Source: Xanthobacteraceae bacterium (GTDB lineage Bacteria > Pseudomonadota > Alphaproteobacteria > Rhizobiales > Xanthobacteraceae). From it: 50,290 bases of DNA. The notes beneath the pieces were generated by a model. That model was given only the letters and a program-made list of their open reading frames with translations, was not told where the DNA came from and ran no database searches. The stretch spans positions 1-50,290 of the forward strand of contig JAIESC010000091.1 of NCBI GenBank assembly GCA_019746355.1. Direction: 5' to 3'. Positions 1-7,037 of this stretch are shown here, one piece after another. Every line of letters starts with the position of its first letter. Positions within the stretch are counted from its first letter, which is position 1. The translations under genes were made by a program, and so were the position numbers.

Positions 1-1
1 G

Positions 2-382
2 GCGCGGCCTTCTGCCCCTGCCGTGCCGCCTTCGAGCACGGCGCTTGCCGCCGCGCAAAACCTTGTTCTCAACGGGCAGTACGATGCCGGCATCGCGGCG
101 CTGCGCGCGCTCAAGGCCGACGGCGATCCCGACGTCGCGGCGTTCCTCGGCCTCGCGCACCGCAAGCTCGGTCAGATCGACGCGGCGCGCGGCTGGTACG
201 ACCGCGCGCTTGCGGCCGATCCCGATCATCGCCTTGCGCTGTCGTTCTACGGCATCATGCACGCCGAGCTCGGCGCGCGGGACAAGGCCGTGGACATGCT
301 GCGCAGGCTTCGCAACGTTTGCGGCGGCGAGAGCTGCAGCGAATTTCGCGCCCTGTTTCTTGTGGTCACCGGCGGCGGCTGA
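2..382 (+). CDS. TPR-repeat protein, 3' part (5' end outside window)
   Basis: The frame is open to the left edge, so the gene probably begins upstream; a GTG at 23 is the first in-window start but has no ribosome site. The visible 119 residues contain two to three tetratricopeptide-like helical hairpins: an A-x-x-L-x-x-G-x-Y-x-x-A unit near residues 8-25, then D-V-A-A-F-L-G-L-A-H-R-K-L-G and W-Y-D-R-A-L-A-A-D-P-D-H, the classic TPR end. The C-terminus carries two cysteines (C-G-G-E-S-C). TPR proteins mediate protein contacts; the specific role cannot be read. Preceding residues are Ala/Pro-rich, as in a linker or secreted N-terminus. Confidence 0.6.
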   Translation, partial: ARPSAPAVPPSSTALAAAQNLVLNGQYDAGIAALRALKADGDPDVAAFLGLAHRKLGQIDAARGWYDRALAADPDHRLALSFYGIMHAELGARDKAVDMLRRLRNVCGGESCSEFRALFLVVTGGG

Positions 383-503
383 CCGGATCGGCGGCGGCTG
401 GCCCGAACCCCGCCGGCCCAATTCCGCGGCGCGCCGTTTCCTGATTTGATGCTCTCTTATGGAGAGCCGATTTTTTGGCGTGGTGCTGAGCCGGAGCAAG
501 GCA

Positions 504-697
504 ATGCGACGACGCGAATTTGATCGAATGACGCAGCCGGCGCTCCTTCATATCGCACGCAGCGTCCTGGTGGCGGCGTTGGCGGCGGCCTGGCTGGGCG
601 AAGCGCGGGCGCAACCGCAGCCTTTGCCGGTCATCGCATACGTCAACGGCGGCGTGCCGGAGCCGTCCGCGCCTTACGTCGCCGCGTTTCGCGCCGC
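504..697 (+). pseudogene. ABC-type substrate-binding protein, 5' fragment
   Basis: From ATG 504 the product starts M-R-R-R-E-F and has a signal peptide ending A-R-A-Q, then P-V-I-A-Y-V-N-G-G and S-A-P-Y-V-A-A-F-R. This is the usual N-terminus of the ABC_sub_bind receptors common in Bradyrhizobiaceae, which are normally about 320-330 aa. Homology stops near base 695, where sequence belonging to the opposite-strand regulator begins, and the frame ends at 719. Only about 65 residues survive, so it cannot encode a working receptor. Confidence 0.6.
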
Positions 698-945
698 TGC
701 TCTTCGACGCTGTCATTGACCGCCTGGCGGGCCCGGGCGATGCGGCTGCCGAGTGTCGAGTCGGAAACGATCCGTCCGTTCCAGACCCCGGCGATCATGT
801 CGTCCCGTGTCACGGCGCGGTGGCGGTTTTCGATCAGATAAGCCAGCAGGTCGAAGACCTGGGGCTCCACGGCGATCGTTTCGCCGGCGCGCCGCAACTC
901 GCGCCGATCGAGATCAAGCACTTGATTTTCAAAGGCGAGCTTCAC
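697..945 (-). pseudogene. winged-helix (OmpR/CadC-type) regulator, 5' fragment
   Basis: A GTG start at 945 gives a product with F-E-N-Q-V-L-D-L-D-R-R-E-L-R-R, V-E-P-Q-V-F-D-L-L-A-Y-L-I-E-N and S-D-S-T-L-G-S-R-I-A-R-A-R-Q-A-V: the start and recognition helix of a Trans_reg_C winged-helix domain. In the family this domain ends with a wing strand (R-T-x-x-x-x-G-Y/F-R-F) and is followed by a large C-terminal domain. Both are absent: after V-E-E-Q-R the sequence runs into the ABC fragment on the other strand. Both genes were therefore cut at one junction near 695. Confidence 0.6.
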
Positions 946-976
946 GGACGCGCCCGGTTTTTCTCCACAATGGCAA

Positions 977-1007
977 GCTTATTCTCCGCGCTCCGGGCGG
1001 AATAAGC
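977..1007. other. inverted repeat, hairpin
   Basis: GCTTATTC (977-984) is repeated inverted as GAATAAGC (1000-1007), with further partial pairing inside. It lies upstream of the LexA-like box and has no T-tract. It could be a regulatory dyad or a remnant of a dispersed palindrome. Confidence 0.35.
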
Positions 1008-1047
1008 CGACTTTTCTCCGCAAACCGGCCTTTTTTCCTCCATAAAT

Positions 1048-1062
1048 GTTCATGTATTGTTC
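1048..1062 (+). promoter_or_regulatory. putative LexA (SOS) box GTTC-N7-GTTC
   Basis: GTTC at 1048-1051 and GTTC at 1059-1062 are separated by exactly seven bases, matching the alphaproteobacterial LexA consensus. The -10-like CATAAA at 1041-1046 sits just upstream, and the first downstream start codon is at 1114. The site at 50231-50245 has the same arrangement (ATAAATGTTC, then TGTTCTT), which argues against chance. No good -35 is visible. LexA control of the two following genes is an inference. Confidence 0.55.
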
Positions 1063-1113
1063 TTCCGGGAGTGGAGCGTGGCCTGGGCAGGCCATTGCCG
1101 GTCGGAGGGACAA

Positions 1114-2103
1114 ATGCCGCTGCGTTGGCTCGCGTCGCTCGCAGGTGTTCGGCTTGCCATTTTTCAGCTCGCGATTGTTTGCGCCGCGATCGGCACGGGG
1201 CAGATCGGCTTGGTCCATGCGGCCGAGCTCACCTCCGCTGACGCAGAAGACGGAAAAACCATCCTGCTGCTCGACGGCAAGATTGAGTTTGGCGACGGCG
1301 AGAAACTCGACCTGAATGTCTTGGCTCTCGATATTCAAAAGCGCGGTGGCGTGTCCGCCCTTTATCTCAACTCTCCTGGCGGCCTGCACCGCGAGGCGGT
1401 CCAAATGGCCGAGGTGGTGAAGCGCTACAGGATATCCACGATCGTTGCCGACGGGGCGGAATGCGCGTCGGGGTGCTTCTCGATATTTGCGGCCGGCCAT
1501 GAGAAGTTCGCGGGCTATGGCGCGGAGATCGGCGTGCATGCCTCATCCAAAAAGGACGGGCATGAAGCGCCTGACGCGACGTTCGAGACGGCAAGACTCG
1601 TCAGCACGTTCGGCGTGCCTGCCGCGATTGTCGCCAAGATCGTGCTGACGCCGCCACATCGGATGGCGTGGCTATCGCGGGACGATCTGCGGTCGATGGA
1701 CGTCACGATCACAAGCAGGCTTCGTTGGCCTGACGCGGCGGACGCGCCGCGGCGGCTGACGCCGTTCGAGGCCGCCGCGAAGCCGGATGACCTGATCTGG
1801 TCGGAATACCTTGCCGACGCCTCCGAACGGTCGCGCCGGATCTACGGCCGGGACTATCGTCGCGAAATCTGTCACCCGTCCGGTCTGCTTTGCACCCGTT
1901 ACTTTTACTACTTCGACAAGAAAGACGACCTCGCCACCCGGGTGACAACCGTCGAGGACATGACCGGCAACACCGTTCTGCGGGAGGTTTGCAAGTTCAA
2001 CGCGGACCGCGACGTTCGGTCCTGCTTCGATTGGGACTCGCTGCAAAAATATCACGCCATACGGGAGCCGGACGGCGGGTGGAAGCGGGTCGCGGGCGAA
2101 TAG
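1114..2103 (+). CDS. secreted ClpP-fold (COG3904-like) protein, copy 1
   Basis: Start ATG 1114 is chosen because GGAGGGA lies 4 bases upstream; an earlier in-frame start at 1057 has none. The 329-residue product has an N-terminal hydrophobic segment (about 10-37, ending H-A-A) and a ClpP/crotonase-like domain: L-Y-L-N-S-P-G-G near 83-90 and E-C-A-S-G-C-F with the candidate nucleophile Ser119, followed by V-H at 141-142. COG3904 proteins are periplasmic ClpP-like proteins, many with unproven protease activity. The C-terminal third has four cysteines (H-P-S-G-L-L-C, E-V-C, R-S-C-F-D-W), likely disulfide-bonded. A paralogue follows 54 bases downstream and the LexA-like box precedes. No receptor or chaperone partner is adjacent. 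Confidence 0.75.
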   Translation: MPLRWLASLAGVRLAIFQLAIVCAAIGTGQIGLVHAAELTSADAEDGKTILLLDGKIEFGDGEKLDLNVLALDIQKRGGVSALYLNSPGGLHREAVQMAEVVKRYRISTIVADGAECASGCFSIFAAGHEKFAGYGAEIGVHASSKKDGHEAPDATFETARLVSTFGVPAAIVAKIVLTPPHRMAWLSRDDLRSMDVTITSRLRWPDAADAPRRLTPFEAAAKPDDLIWSEYLADASERSRRIYGRDYRREICHPSGLLCTRYFYYFDKKDDLATRVTTVEDMTGNTVLREVCKFNADRDVRSCFDWDSLQKYHAIREPDGGWKRVAGE

Positions 2104-2157
2104 TCCGTTGACCAGGCGATCGAGCCGTTGTGCTGCAGGTCGGAGGGGAGGGACGCA

Positions 2158-3162
2158 ATGCCGCTGCGCTGGGCCGCGTCGTCTGCAAATTTCTGGCGCG
2201 CCATGTCTGGCGTGGCGATCAGCTTGGCCCAACTCAGCTTGGTCAGCTTAGTCCATGCGGCCGAGTTCACCTCCGCTGTCTCAAAGGAGGGACGAACAAT
2301 CCTGCTGCTCGACGGCAGGATCGAGCCTGGCGACAGCATGAAACTCGCCCTGATGGTCACCGCCCTGGACAATCAAAACCGCGCGGTGTCCGCCCTCTAT
2401 CTCAATTCCCCCGGCGGCAAAGGGGACGACGCCCAGGCGATGGCTGCGCTAGTCAAGCACCATAAGATATCCACGATCGTTGCCGACGGCGCGAAGTGCG
2501 CGTCGGCGTGCTTTATCGTGTTCGCGGCCGGTCACAAGAAGTTTGCCGATGATCGCGCGCAGATCGGCGTGCATCGTGCATCGGAGAAGGGGCAGGAGAC
2601 GGGACGCGCCTTCGCGGCGACGGCCGAAATGGCCAGAACCGTCAGCGAGCTCGGCGTGCCTCCCGCCGTCGTCGGTAAGCTCGTGTCGACGCCGCCGGAT
2701 CGGGTGGTATGGCTGTCGCTGGACGATCTGCGGTCGATGAACGTCACGATCACGAGCCTGCTTCGCTGGCCGCTCCCGGTCGCGCCGCCCCTGCCGGCTG
2801 TGCCGCTGCAACTGACGCTGTTCAAGCCCGTGGTCAAGCCGGAGGGCCTGAGCTGGCCGGAATACGTTGCCGTCACCTCTGAGTTGTCGCGCCGGCAGTT
2901 CGGCCCGGACACTTTTCGTGACGCCTGCAACCTGCACACCATGCTTTGCAGCCGGTCCTTCAAGTTCATCGACAAGGACAAGCTTCGCGTGGAGGTGGCG
3001 ACCGTCGAGGACCTGTCCGGCAACGTCGTTCGGCGGGAGATTTGCAAGCTCGGCACAGGCCCTGCGGTTCGGACCTGTTTCGATTGGGACACGCTCGAAA
3101 CCTCTCACGCCGCGCAAGACAAGGACGGCCGGTGGAAGAATGTCCCCGGCAAGACGCATTGA
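2158..3162 (+). CDS. secreted ClpP-fold (COG3904-like) protein, copy 2
   Basis: Tandem paralogue of the gene at 1114. The start ATG 2158 is preceded by the same GGTCGGAGGG leader as copy 1, so the duplication included the ribosome site. The 334-residue product has a signal segment (ending V-H-A-A near 34), L-Y-L-N-S-P-G-G at 80-87, K-C-A-S-A-C-F with candidate nucleophile Ser116, and H139 in G-V-H-R. Cysteines in the C-terminal domain align with those of copy 1 (N-L-H-T-M-L-C, E-I-C-K, R-T-C-F-D-W). Divergence is considerable, so the duplication is not recent. Probably co-transcribed with copy 1. Confidence 0.75.
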   Translation: MPLRWAASSANFWRAMSGVAISLAQLSLVSLVHAAEFTSAVSKEGRTILLLDGRIEPGDSMKLALMVTALDNQNRAVSALYLNSPGGKGDDAQAMAALVKHHKISTIVADGAKCASACFIVFAAGHKKFADDRAQIGVHRASEKGQETGRAFAATAEMARTVSELGVPPAVVGKLVSTPPDRVVWLSLDDLRSMNVTITSLLRWPLPVAPPLPAVPLQLTLFKPVVKPEGLSWPEYVAVTSELSRRQFGPDTFRDACNLHTMLCSRSFKFIDKDKLRVEVATVEDLSGNVVRREICKLGTGPAVRTCFDWDTLETSHAAQDKDGRWKNVPGKTH

Positions 3163-3350
3163 CGGCGCGCCGGTGGGGGCGGAAGCGAGCCACCGGCAAG
3201 GGCCATTGAGGGCCCGGCCACGGGCCTGCCTCATCCTTTCGGCGGCCTTGTCGCAGGGCAGGGGGCCCCGTAACGTCAGCCTCACAACGACAACGATTGG
3301 CCCGGCCGGCTTTAAGGCGGATGCGCCGACTTGCAGGGAGAGAAAGGGCA

Positions 3351-4328
3351 ATGATCAAGCGTCGTGATTTTGTGCGGCTGACGGCTGCGGGCCTTGTTGC
3401 GGCCCCGTTCGTGAACACGAAGGCCTTCGCCGCGGGCTTCCCGGAGAAGCCGGTGCGCTGGGTGGTCGGCTATCCGCCGGCCGGCACCACCGACATCCTG
3501 GCCCGCCTGGTCGGGCAGGGGCTCACCGAAAAGCTCGGCCAGCAGTTCATCATCGAGAACAAGCCGGGCGCGGGCAACAACATCGGCACCGAGCTCGTGA
3601 TCAATTCCGCGCCCGACGGCTACACCGTCTATCTGGTCAATCCGGCGAACGGCATCAACGCCTCGCTCTACAAGAAGCTGCCGTTCAACTTCGTGCGCGA
3701 CATGGCTCCGGTCGGCGGCATCACCCGCGTGCCGAACGTCATGGCGGTGCATCCGTCGGTGCCGGCCAGGACCGTCCAGGAGTTCATCGATCACTGCAAG
3801 GCCAATCCCGGCAAGGTCAACCTGGCCTCGTCCGGCAACGGCACCTCGGTGCATCTGTCCGGCGAGCTGTTCATGGCGATGACCGGCGTGAAGATGACCC
3901 ACGTGCCCTATCGCGGCTCGAACCCGGCGCTGACCGATCTGATCGCGGGGCAGGTGCAGGTGATCTTCGACAACATGCCGTCGGTGCTGCCGCAGATCCG
4001 GGGTGGCAAGCTGCGCGCGCTTGCGGTGACGACCGACACCCGCTCGCCGATGCTGCCCGACGTGCCGACGGTCGGCGACACGGTGAAGGGCTATGAGGCG
4101 AGCGCCTGGTTCGGCATGGGCGTGCCGGCCAAGACGCCGAAGGACGTCATCGCCGTGCTCAACAAGGCGATGAACGAGGTGCTCAATCAGCCCACAACGA
4201 AGACCAAGATCGCCGAGCTCGGCGGCATCCCGATGCACGGCACGCCGGAGGACTTCGGCAAGATCATCGTCTCCGAAACCGAGAAGTGGAAGAAGGTCGT
4301 CGAGTTTTCCGGGGCGAGCGTCGAGTAG
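3351..4328 (+). CDS. Bug-family TTT receptor (Tat-exported)
   Basis: Periplasmic solute receptor of the tripartite tricarboxylate transporter class, 325 aa. ATG 3351 follows GGGAGAGAAAGGGCA and opens a twin-arginine signal (K-R-R-D-F-V-R-L) ending A-F-A. Family marks: W-V-V-G-Y-P-P-A-G-T-T-D near 39-50, I-I-E-N-K-P-G-A-G-N-N, H-V-P-Y-R-G-S-N and L-P-D-V-P-T-V. Known Bug receptors bind carboxylates or other small metabolites; the ligand cannot be read here. No TctA/TctB membrane genes are nearby. The gene stands alone, 188 bases after the ClpP-like pair and before a strong hairpin. Confidence 0.9.
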   Translation: MIKRRDFVRLTAAGLVAAPFVNTKAFAAGFPEKPVRWVVGYPPAGTTDILARLVGQGLTEKLGQQFIIENKPGAGNNIGTELVINSAPDGYTVYLVNPANGINASLYKKLPFNFVRDMAPVGGITRVPNVMAVHPSVPARTVQEFIDHCKANPGKVNLASSGNGTSVHLSGELFMAMTGVKMTHVPYRGSNPALTDLIAGQVQVIFDNMPSVLPQIRGGKLRALAVTTDTRSPMLPDVPTVGDTVKGYEASAWFGMGVPAKTPKDVIAVLNKAMNEVLNQPTTKTKIAELGGIPMHGTPEDFGKIIVSETEKWKKVVEFSGASVE

Positions 4329-4349
4329 GCGGCGAACCGGAACGCAATC

Positions 4350-4388
4350 GGCGGCCGGGCACCGGGCGGTGTCCGGCCGCCTTCGTTT
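4350..4388 (+). terminator. GC-rich hairpin terminator after Bug gene
   Basis: GGCGGCCGG...CAC (4350-4362) pairs with GTG.CCGGCCGCC (4369-4381), followed by TTCGTTTC. It sits 22 bases after the stop of the receptor gene and before the convergent small membrane gene, so it may serve either strand. The T-run is poor. Confidence 0.55.
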
Positions 4389-4400
4389 CAGCAGCCGGCT

Positions 4401-4541
4401 TTAGTCCCAAGTCTCGTGGATGACCACGCTGTCGCGATTGTCGATGATCCGCTGGTGGTAGGGGGCCAAGGCCCACACCACGCCGGCGGTCGCAAGGAGG
4501 ATCGCGGCCCAGACGATCACTTCCATGGTCAGCACGAACAT
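4401..4541 (-). CDS. small single-helix membrane protein
   Basis: A 46-residue product starting M-F-V-L-T-M-E-V. It is one hydrophobic helix (about 5-25: I-V-W-A-A-I-L-L-A-T-A-G-V-V-W-A-L) followed by a polar tail A-P-Y-H-Q-R-I-I-D-N-R-D-S and H-E-T-W-D. Longer upstream starts exist but would add Arg-rich sequence without a ribosome site. An internal ATG 15 bases later could also be used. No known function. Confidence 0.45.
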   Translation of the reverse strand: MFVLTMEVIVWAAILLATAGVVWALAPYHQRIIDNRDSVVIHETWD

Positions 4542-4802
4542 GCTCGGCACGAGACACTCCGCCACAGCCGGAAAAAGGTATCGGGCAGCCCCCGCGGCGG
4601 TTACGACGTTGCCCTGCGGCGCGCTTATAACATGGGACGCTGTCGCCTGGTGCCGCCTCGGAGCAGGGCTTGAATTTAAGCGGCCATGGCGCCGCAACGA
4701 GGTTGAGCGGCGATACATCGGCGGCCGCCGCCTTCGATCAAACTTGAACGAGTTCGTTCAGAGGCGGCGGCCTAGGCTCATCCGCGGTTGGAGGAGCCAA
4801 AC

Positions 4803-5078
4803 ATGGCCGAAGCGGGAAACAACGATTTGAACAACCCGAAATGTCCGAGGTGCGGCCAGCCGATGCGCCTCATCGGCGGCATGCCGCAGACGACCAACCT
4901 GCCGCGGCTCGACAGCTACCGCTGCGAAGCGTGCAACGAGGTTTGCGTTCTGGAGGGCCGGAGCACAGAACCGGGCGTCGCGGCGCTTTTGTCCGCCATC
5001 GGTCCGAGCCTTATCGTCGCCGGTGTCGGTGCGTTCAGCGCGGCGACCGTCGCGCTGGTGGGCTCGGCGCTTCAATGA
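4803..5078 (+). CDS. zinc-ribbon protein with C-terminal hydrophobic helix
   Basis: ATG 4803 follows GGAGGAG by 6 bases. The 91-residue product has a C-P-R-C-G-Q-P-M knuckle near 16-22 and a second C-E-A-C-N knuckle near 41-45, together a four-cysteine zinc ribbon, then a Gly/Ala/Val-rich helix (about 63-90) that could insert in the membrane. Other zinc-ribbon mini-genes occur at 33141 and, less surely, at 22429. Function unknown; a structural metal site is the safest reading. Confidence 0.7.
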   Translation: MAEAGNNDLNNPKCPRCGQPMRLIGGMPQTTNLPRLDSYRCEACNEVCVLEGRSTEPGVAALLSAIGPSLIVAGVGAFSAATVALVGSALQ

Positions 5079-5263
5079 GCTCTGGCCCGGATCGCCTTCC
5101 CCGGGGTCGGCCGGTCCCCCGGCCATGCCTGCAGCAGCCGGTCGGCGATTTCCCCCGCAAGTTCCAGCCACAGCGCCCGGCCCTTCTCGTCGCGCGCCCG
5201 GCTGGCGCGCTCGAGGCACCGGGCTGCCATCTCGCTGAGGAACTGAAAGTCGCTGTCGTCCAT
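5072..5263 (-). CDS. small helical protein, W-x-x-L-A type
   Basis: A 63-residue protein from ATG 5263: M-D-D-S-D-F-Q-F-L-S-E-M-A, then C-L-E-R-A-S-R-A-R-D-E-K-G-R and A-L-W-L-E-L-A-G-E-I-A-D-R-L-L. The layout (N-terminal residues, A-x-x-C helix, short turn with basic residues, W-x-x-L-A helix) matches other mini-proteins in this window (18562, 22169, 22447, 23561, 25109, 30681). Predicted to be a soluble helical hairpin. It overlaps the stop of the convergent zinc-ribbon gene by 7 bases. Ribosome site weak. Confidence 0.5.
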   Translation of the reverse strand: MDDSDFQFLSEMAARCLERASRARDEKGRALWLELAGEIADRLLQAWPGDRPTPGKAIRARAH

Positions 5264-5419
5264 GGACCGCGCGCCGGAGAGGTGTCCGCAGGAAAAACAC
5301 CGCCCGCAGCCGCAAATTCCTACGGTTCGCGAAAATTCCCGGCCGGCGATACCATAACCGTTAGATGAGCGGACGTGACAGGCCGCCACCTGTCGGTGAC
5401 GGGATGGCAGGGCAAGCCC

Positions 5420-5944
5420 ATGCGACCGGCTGACGAAATCATCCTGCGATCTGCAACGCCTGACGATGTCGGAGCGATGGTGGAAATTTCCGCGGAAGCG
5501 CGCTCGCGGTACAAAACCATCTCCGCCTATGAATATGTCGCGGGGACACCGGCCGTCGCGGAAGGCCGCTTCCGCGCCGGTCATGCGATTCTCGCGGAGA
5601 CTTCGGCGCGGACGATCCTGGGTTTTGCGCTGATCTGTCCTCTAGATGGGTTGCTGTTGCTCGACAATATCTCCACGTCTTCCCATGCGAGTGGCCGGGG
5701 GATTGGCAGAGCCTTGCTCGATGCAGTTTTGCAGCAGGCCGCAGTGGACGACTATTGCGCCGTCGCGCTGACGACATTTCGCGACCCGCCTTGGAATGGA
5801 CCCTGGTTTCGGAAGTTTGGTTTCGTCTCCATGCCGGATACCGCAATCGGTCCGGAGCTCCGCGCGATCATCGGGCACCAAGCCGCCTACCTGGACCCCC
5901 AAACGCGAGAAACGCTCTGGCGGTCGCGCGCTACTCCGCCTTGA
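5420..5944 (+). CDS. GNAT-family N-acetyltransferase
   Basis: 174 aa from ATG 5420 (the GTG at 5375 gives an unneeded extension). Opens with I-I-L-R-S-A-T-P-D-D-V-G-A-M, the first GNAT strand and helix, and carries A-S-G-R-G-I-G-R-A-L-L-D-A-V near 91-104, the acetyl-CoA pyrophosphate loop (R/Q-x-x-G-x-G/A). W-F-R-K-F-G-F-V near 131-138 is the usual C-terminal strand region. Substrate unknown. It ends in a 14-base convergent overlap with the Bug gene on the other strand. Confidence 0.8.
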   Translation: MRPADEIILRSATPDDVGAMVEISAEARSRYKTISAYEYVAGTPAVAEGRFRAGHAILAETSARTILGFALICPLDGLLLLDNISTSSHASGRGIGRALLDAVLQQAAVDDYCAVALTTFRDPPWNGPWFRKFGFVSMPDTAIGPELRAIIGHQAAYLDPQTRETLWRSRATPP

Positions 5945-6914
5945 TCCCCATCTCGTTGATCAGCCTGCCGTAAGTCGTGGCGAAATAGTCGATATGCTTC
6001 TTCAGGTGCGCCGGGGTGTTGTCGCGGCCCTCCGCCACCTCGAGGCCGAAGCCTGTGAGCCGCTCGCGCACCTCCTTGTTGTCGAGCGCGGTGACGAATT
6101 CCTTGTTGAGCAGCGCCGCGACCGGGTCGGAGATGCCCTTCGGCCCCAGCACGAAAATCTGCACGCCGGCCGTATAGTCGATCCCGGCCTCCTTGACGGT
6201 GGGCACGTTGGGCAGCTTCGCCATGCGGCGCTCGCCGGTCACCGCCAGCGCCACGAGCCGGCCGTCGTTGATCTGCGGCATCGCCAGCGTCGGCGTGTCG
6301 AAGGTGAGCTGCACGTCGTTCTGCAGGAGCGCCTGCAGCATCGGGTTGTTGCCGCGATAGGGCACGTGCACCATGTCGAGCTTCGCGGCCTTGGCGAACT
6401 GCGCGCCGATCAGGTGCTGCGGGCCGGCGATGCCCGACGAGCCCCAGTTGATCTTGCCCGGGTTCGCCCGCACGTAGGCGACGAACTCGGCAAGGGTCTT
6501 GAACTTCGACGTGCTCGCCGCGTTCGTCGGCATCACCATCATCGTCGAATAGATGCCGGCGACCGGCGTGAAGTCGTTGCTCGGATGCCAGGGAAGCTTT
6601 GAAAGCAGCGGCAGCGTCGCGTGCGAGCTGGTGGTGGCGAGAAGCGTCGTGCCGTCGGCCTCGGCGCGCATCAGCTCGTTCACCGCAAGCGCGCCGCCCG
6701 CGCCGGGCTTCGACTCCACCAGCACCGGCTGGCCGATCTGCTCGCTGACCTTCTGGCCGACGATGCGCGCCACCACGTCGACGCCGCCGCCCGGCGCGAA
6801 CGGCACCAGCAGCCGGATCGGGCGGTTGGCAAGTTTCGCCTGGGCCAGGACTTCGGTGGTGCTGAATGCACCCAGTGCAAGCAGAACGCCCATAGCCAGT
6901 TGCGCAACCCGCAT
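5931..6914 (-). CDS. Bug-family TTT receptor, divergent from dehydratase
   Basis: 327-aa periplasmic receptor. ATG 6914 is chosen because GGAGAAAACTA precedes it; a TTG at 6932 is the alternative. Sec signal peptide to about residue 26 (V-L-A-Q), then L-L-V-P-F-A-P-G-G-G-V-D-V-V-A-R, E-S-K-P-G-A-G-G, H-V-P-Y-R-G-N-N and L-P-N-V-P-T-V. It diverges from the IlvD/Edd dehydratase at 7038 across 123 bases. This suggests the receptor captures the sugar acid, or a related acid, that the dehydratase consumes (inference). No membrane transporter gene is next to it. Confidence 0.88.
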   Translation of the reverse strand: MRVAQLAMGVLLALGAFSTTEVLAQAKLANRPIRLLVPFAPGGGVDVVARIVGQKVSEQIGQPVLVESKPGAGGALAVNELMRAEADGTTLLATTSSHATLPLLSKLPWHPSNDFTPVAGIYSTMMVMPTNAASTSKFKTLAEFVAYVRANPGKINWGSSGIAGPQHLIGAQFAKAAKLDMVHVPYRGNNPMLQALLQNDVQLTFDTPTLAMPQINDGRLVALAVTGERRMAKLPNVPTVKEAGIDYTAGVQIFVLGPKGISDPVAALLNKEFVTALDNKEVRERLTGFGLEVAEGRDNTPAHLKKHIDYFATTYGRLINEMGIKAE

Positions 6915-6990
6915 TAGTTTTCTCCGCAGCAATTTTACGTGCCGCCGCTTGGCAGCCTTCAGCGAGTCTAACGCTTCCTCTCCGGATTGG

Positions 6991-7026
6991 AATGAGCCTA
7001 GTATGCCGTACGCTCAAGCGCTCATT
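6991..7026. promoter_or_regulatory. inverted repeat in divergent Bug/dehydratase promoter region
   Basis: AATGAGC at 6991-6997 is repeated inverted as GCTCATT at 7020-7026, enclosing a smaller near-palindrome GTATGCCGTAC. It lies 12-47 bases before the dehydratase start and about 80 bases before the Bug start, a plausible operator for shared control. No regulator gene is adjacent. Confidence 0.3.
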
Positions 7027-7037
7027 CAGAGGACGCA

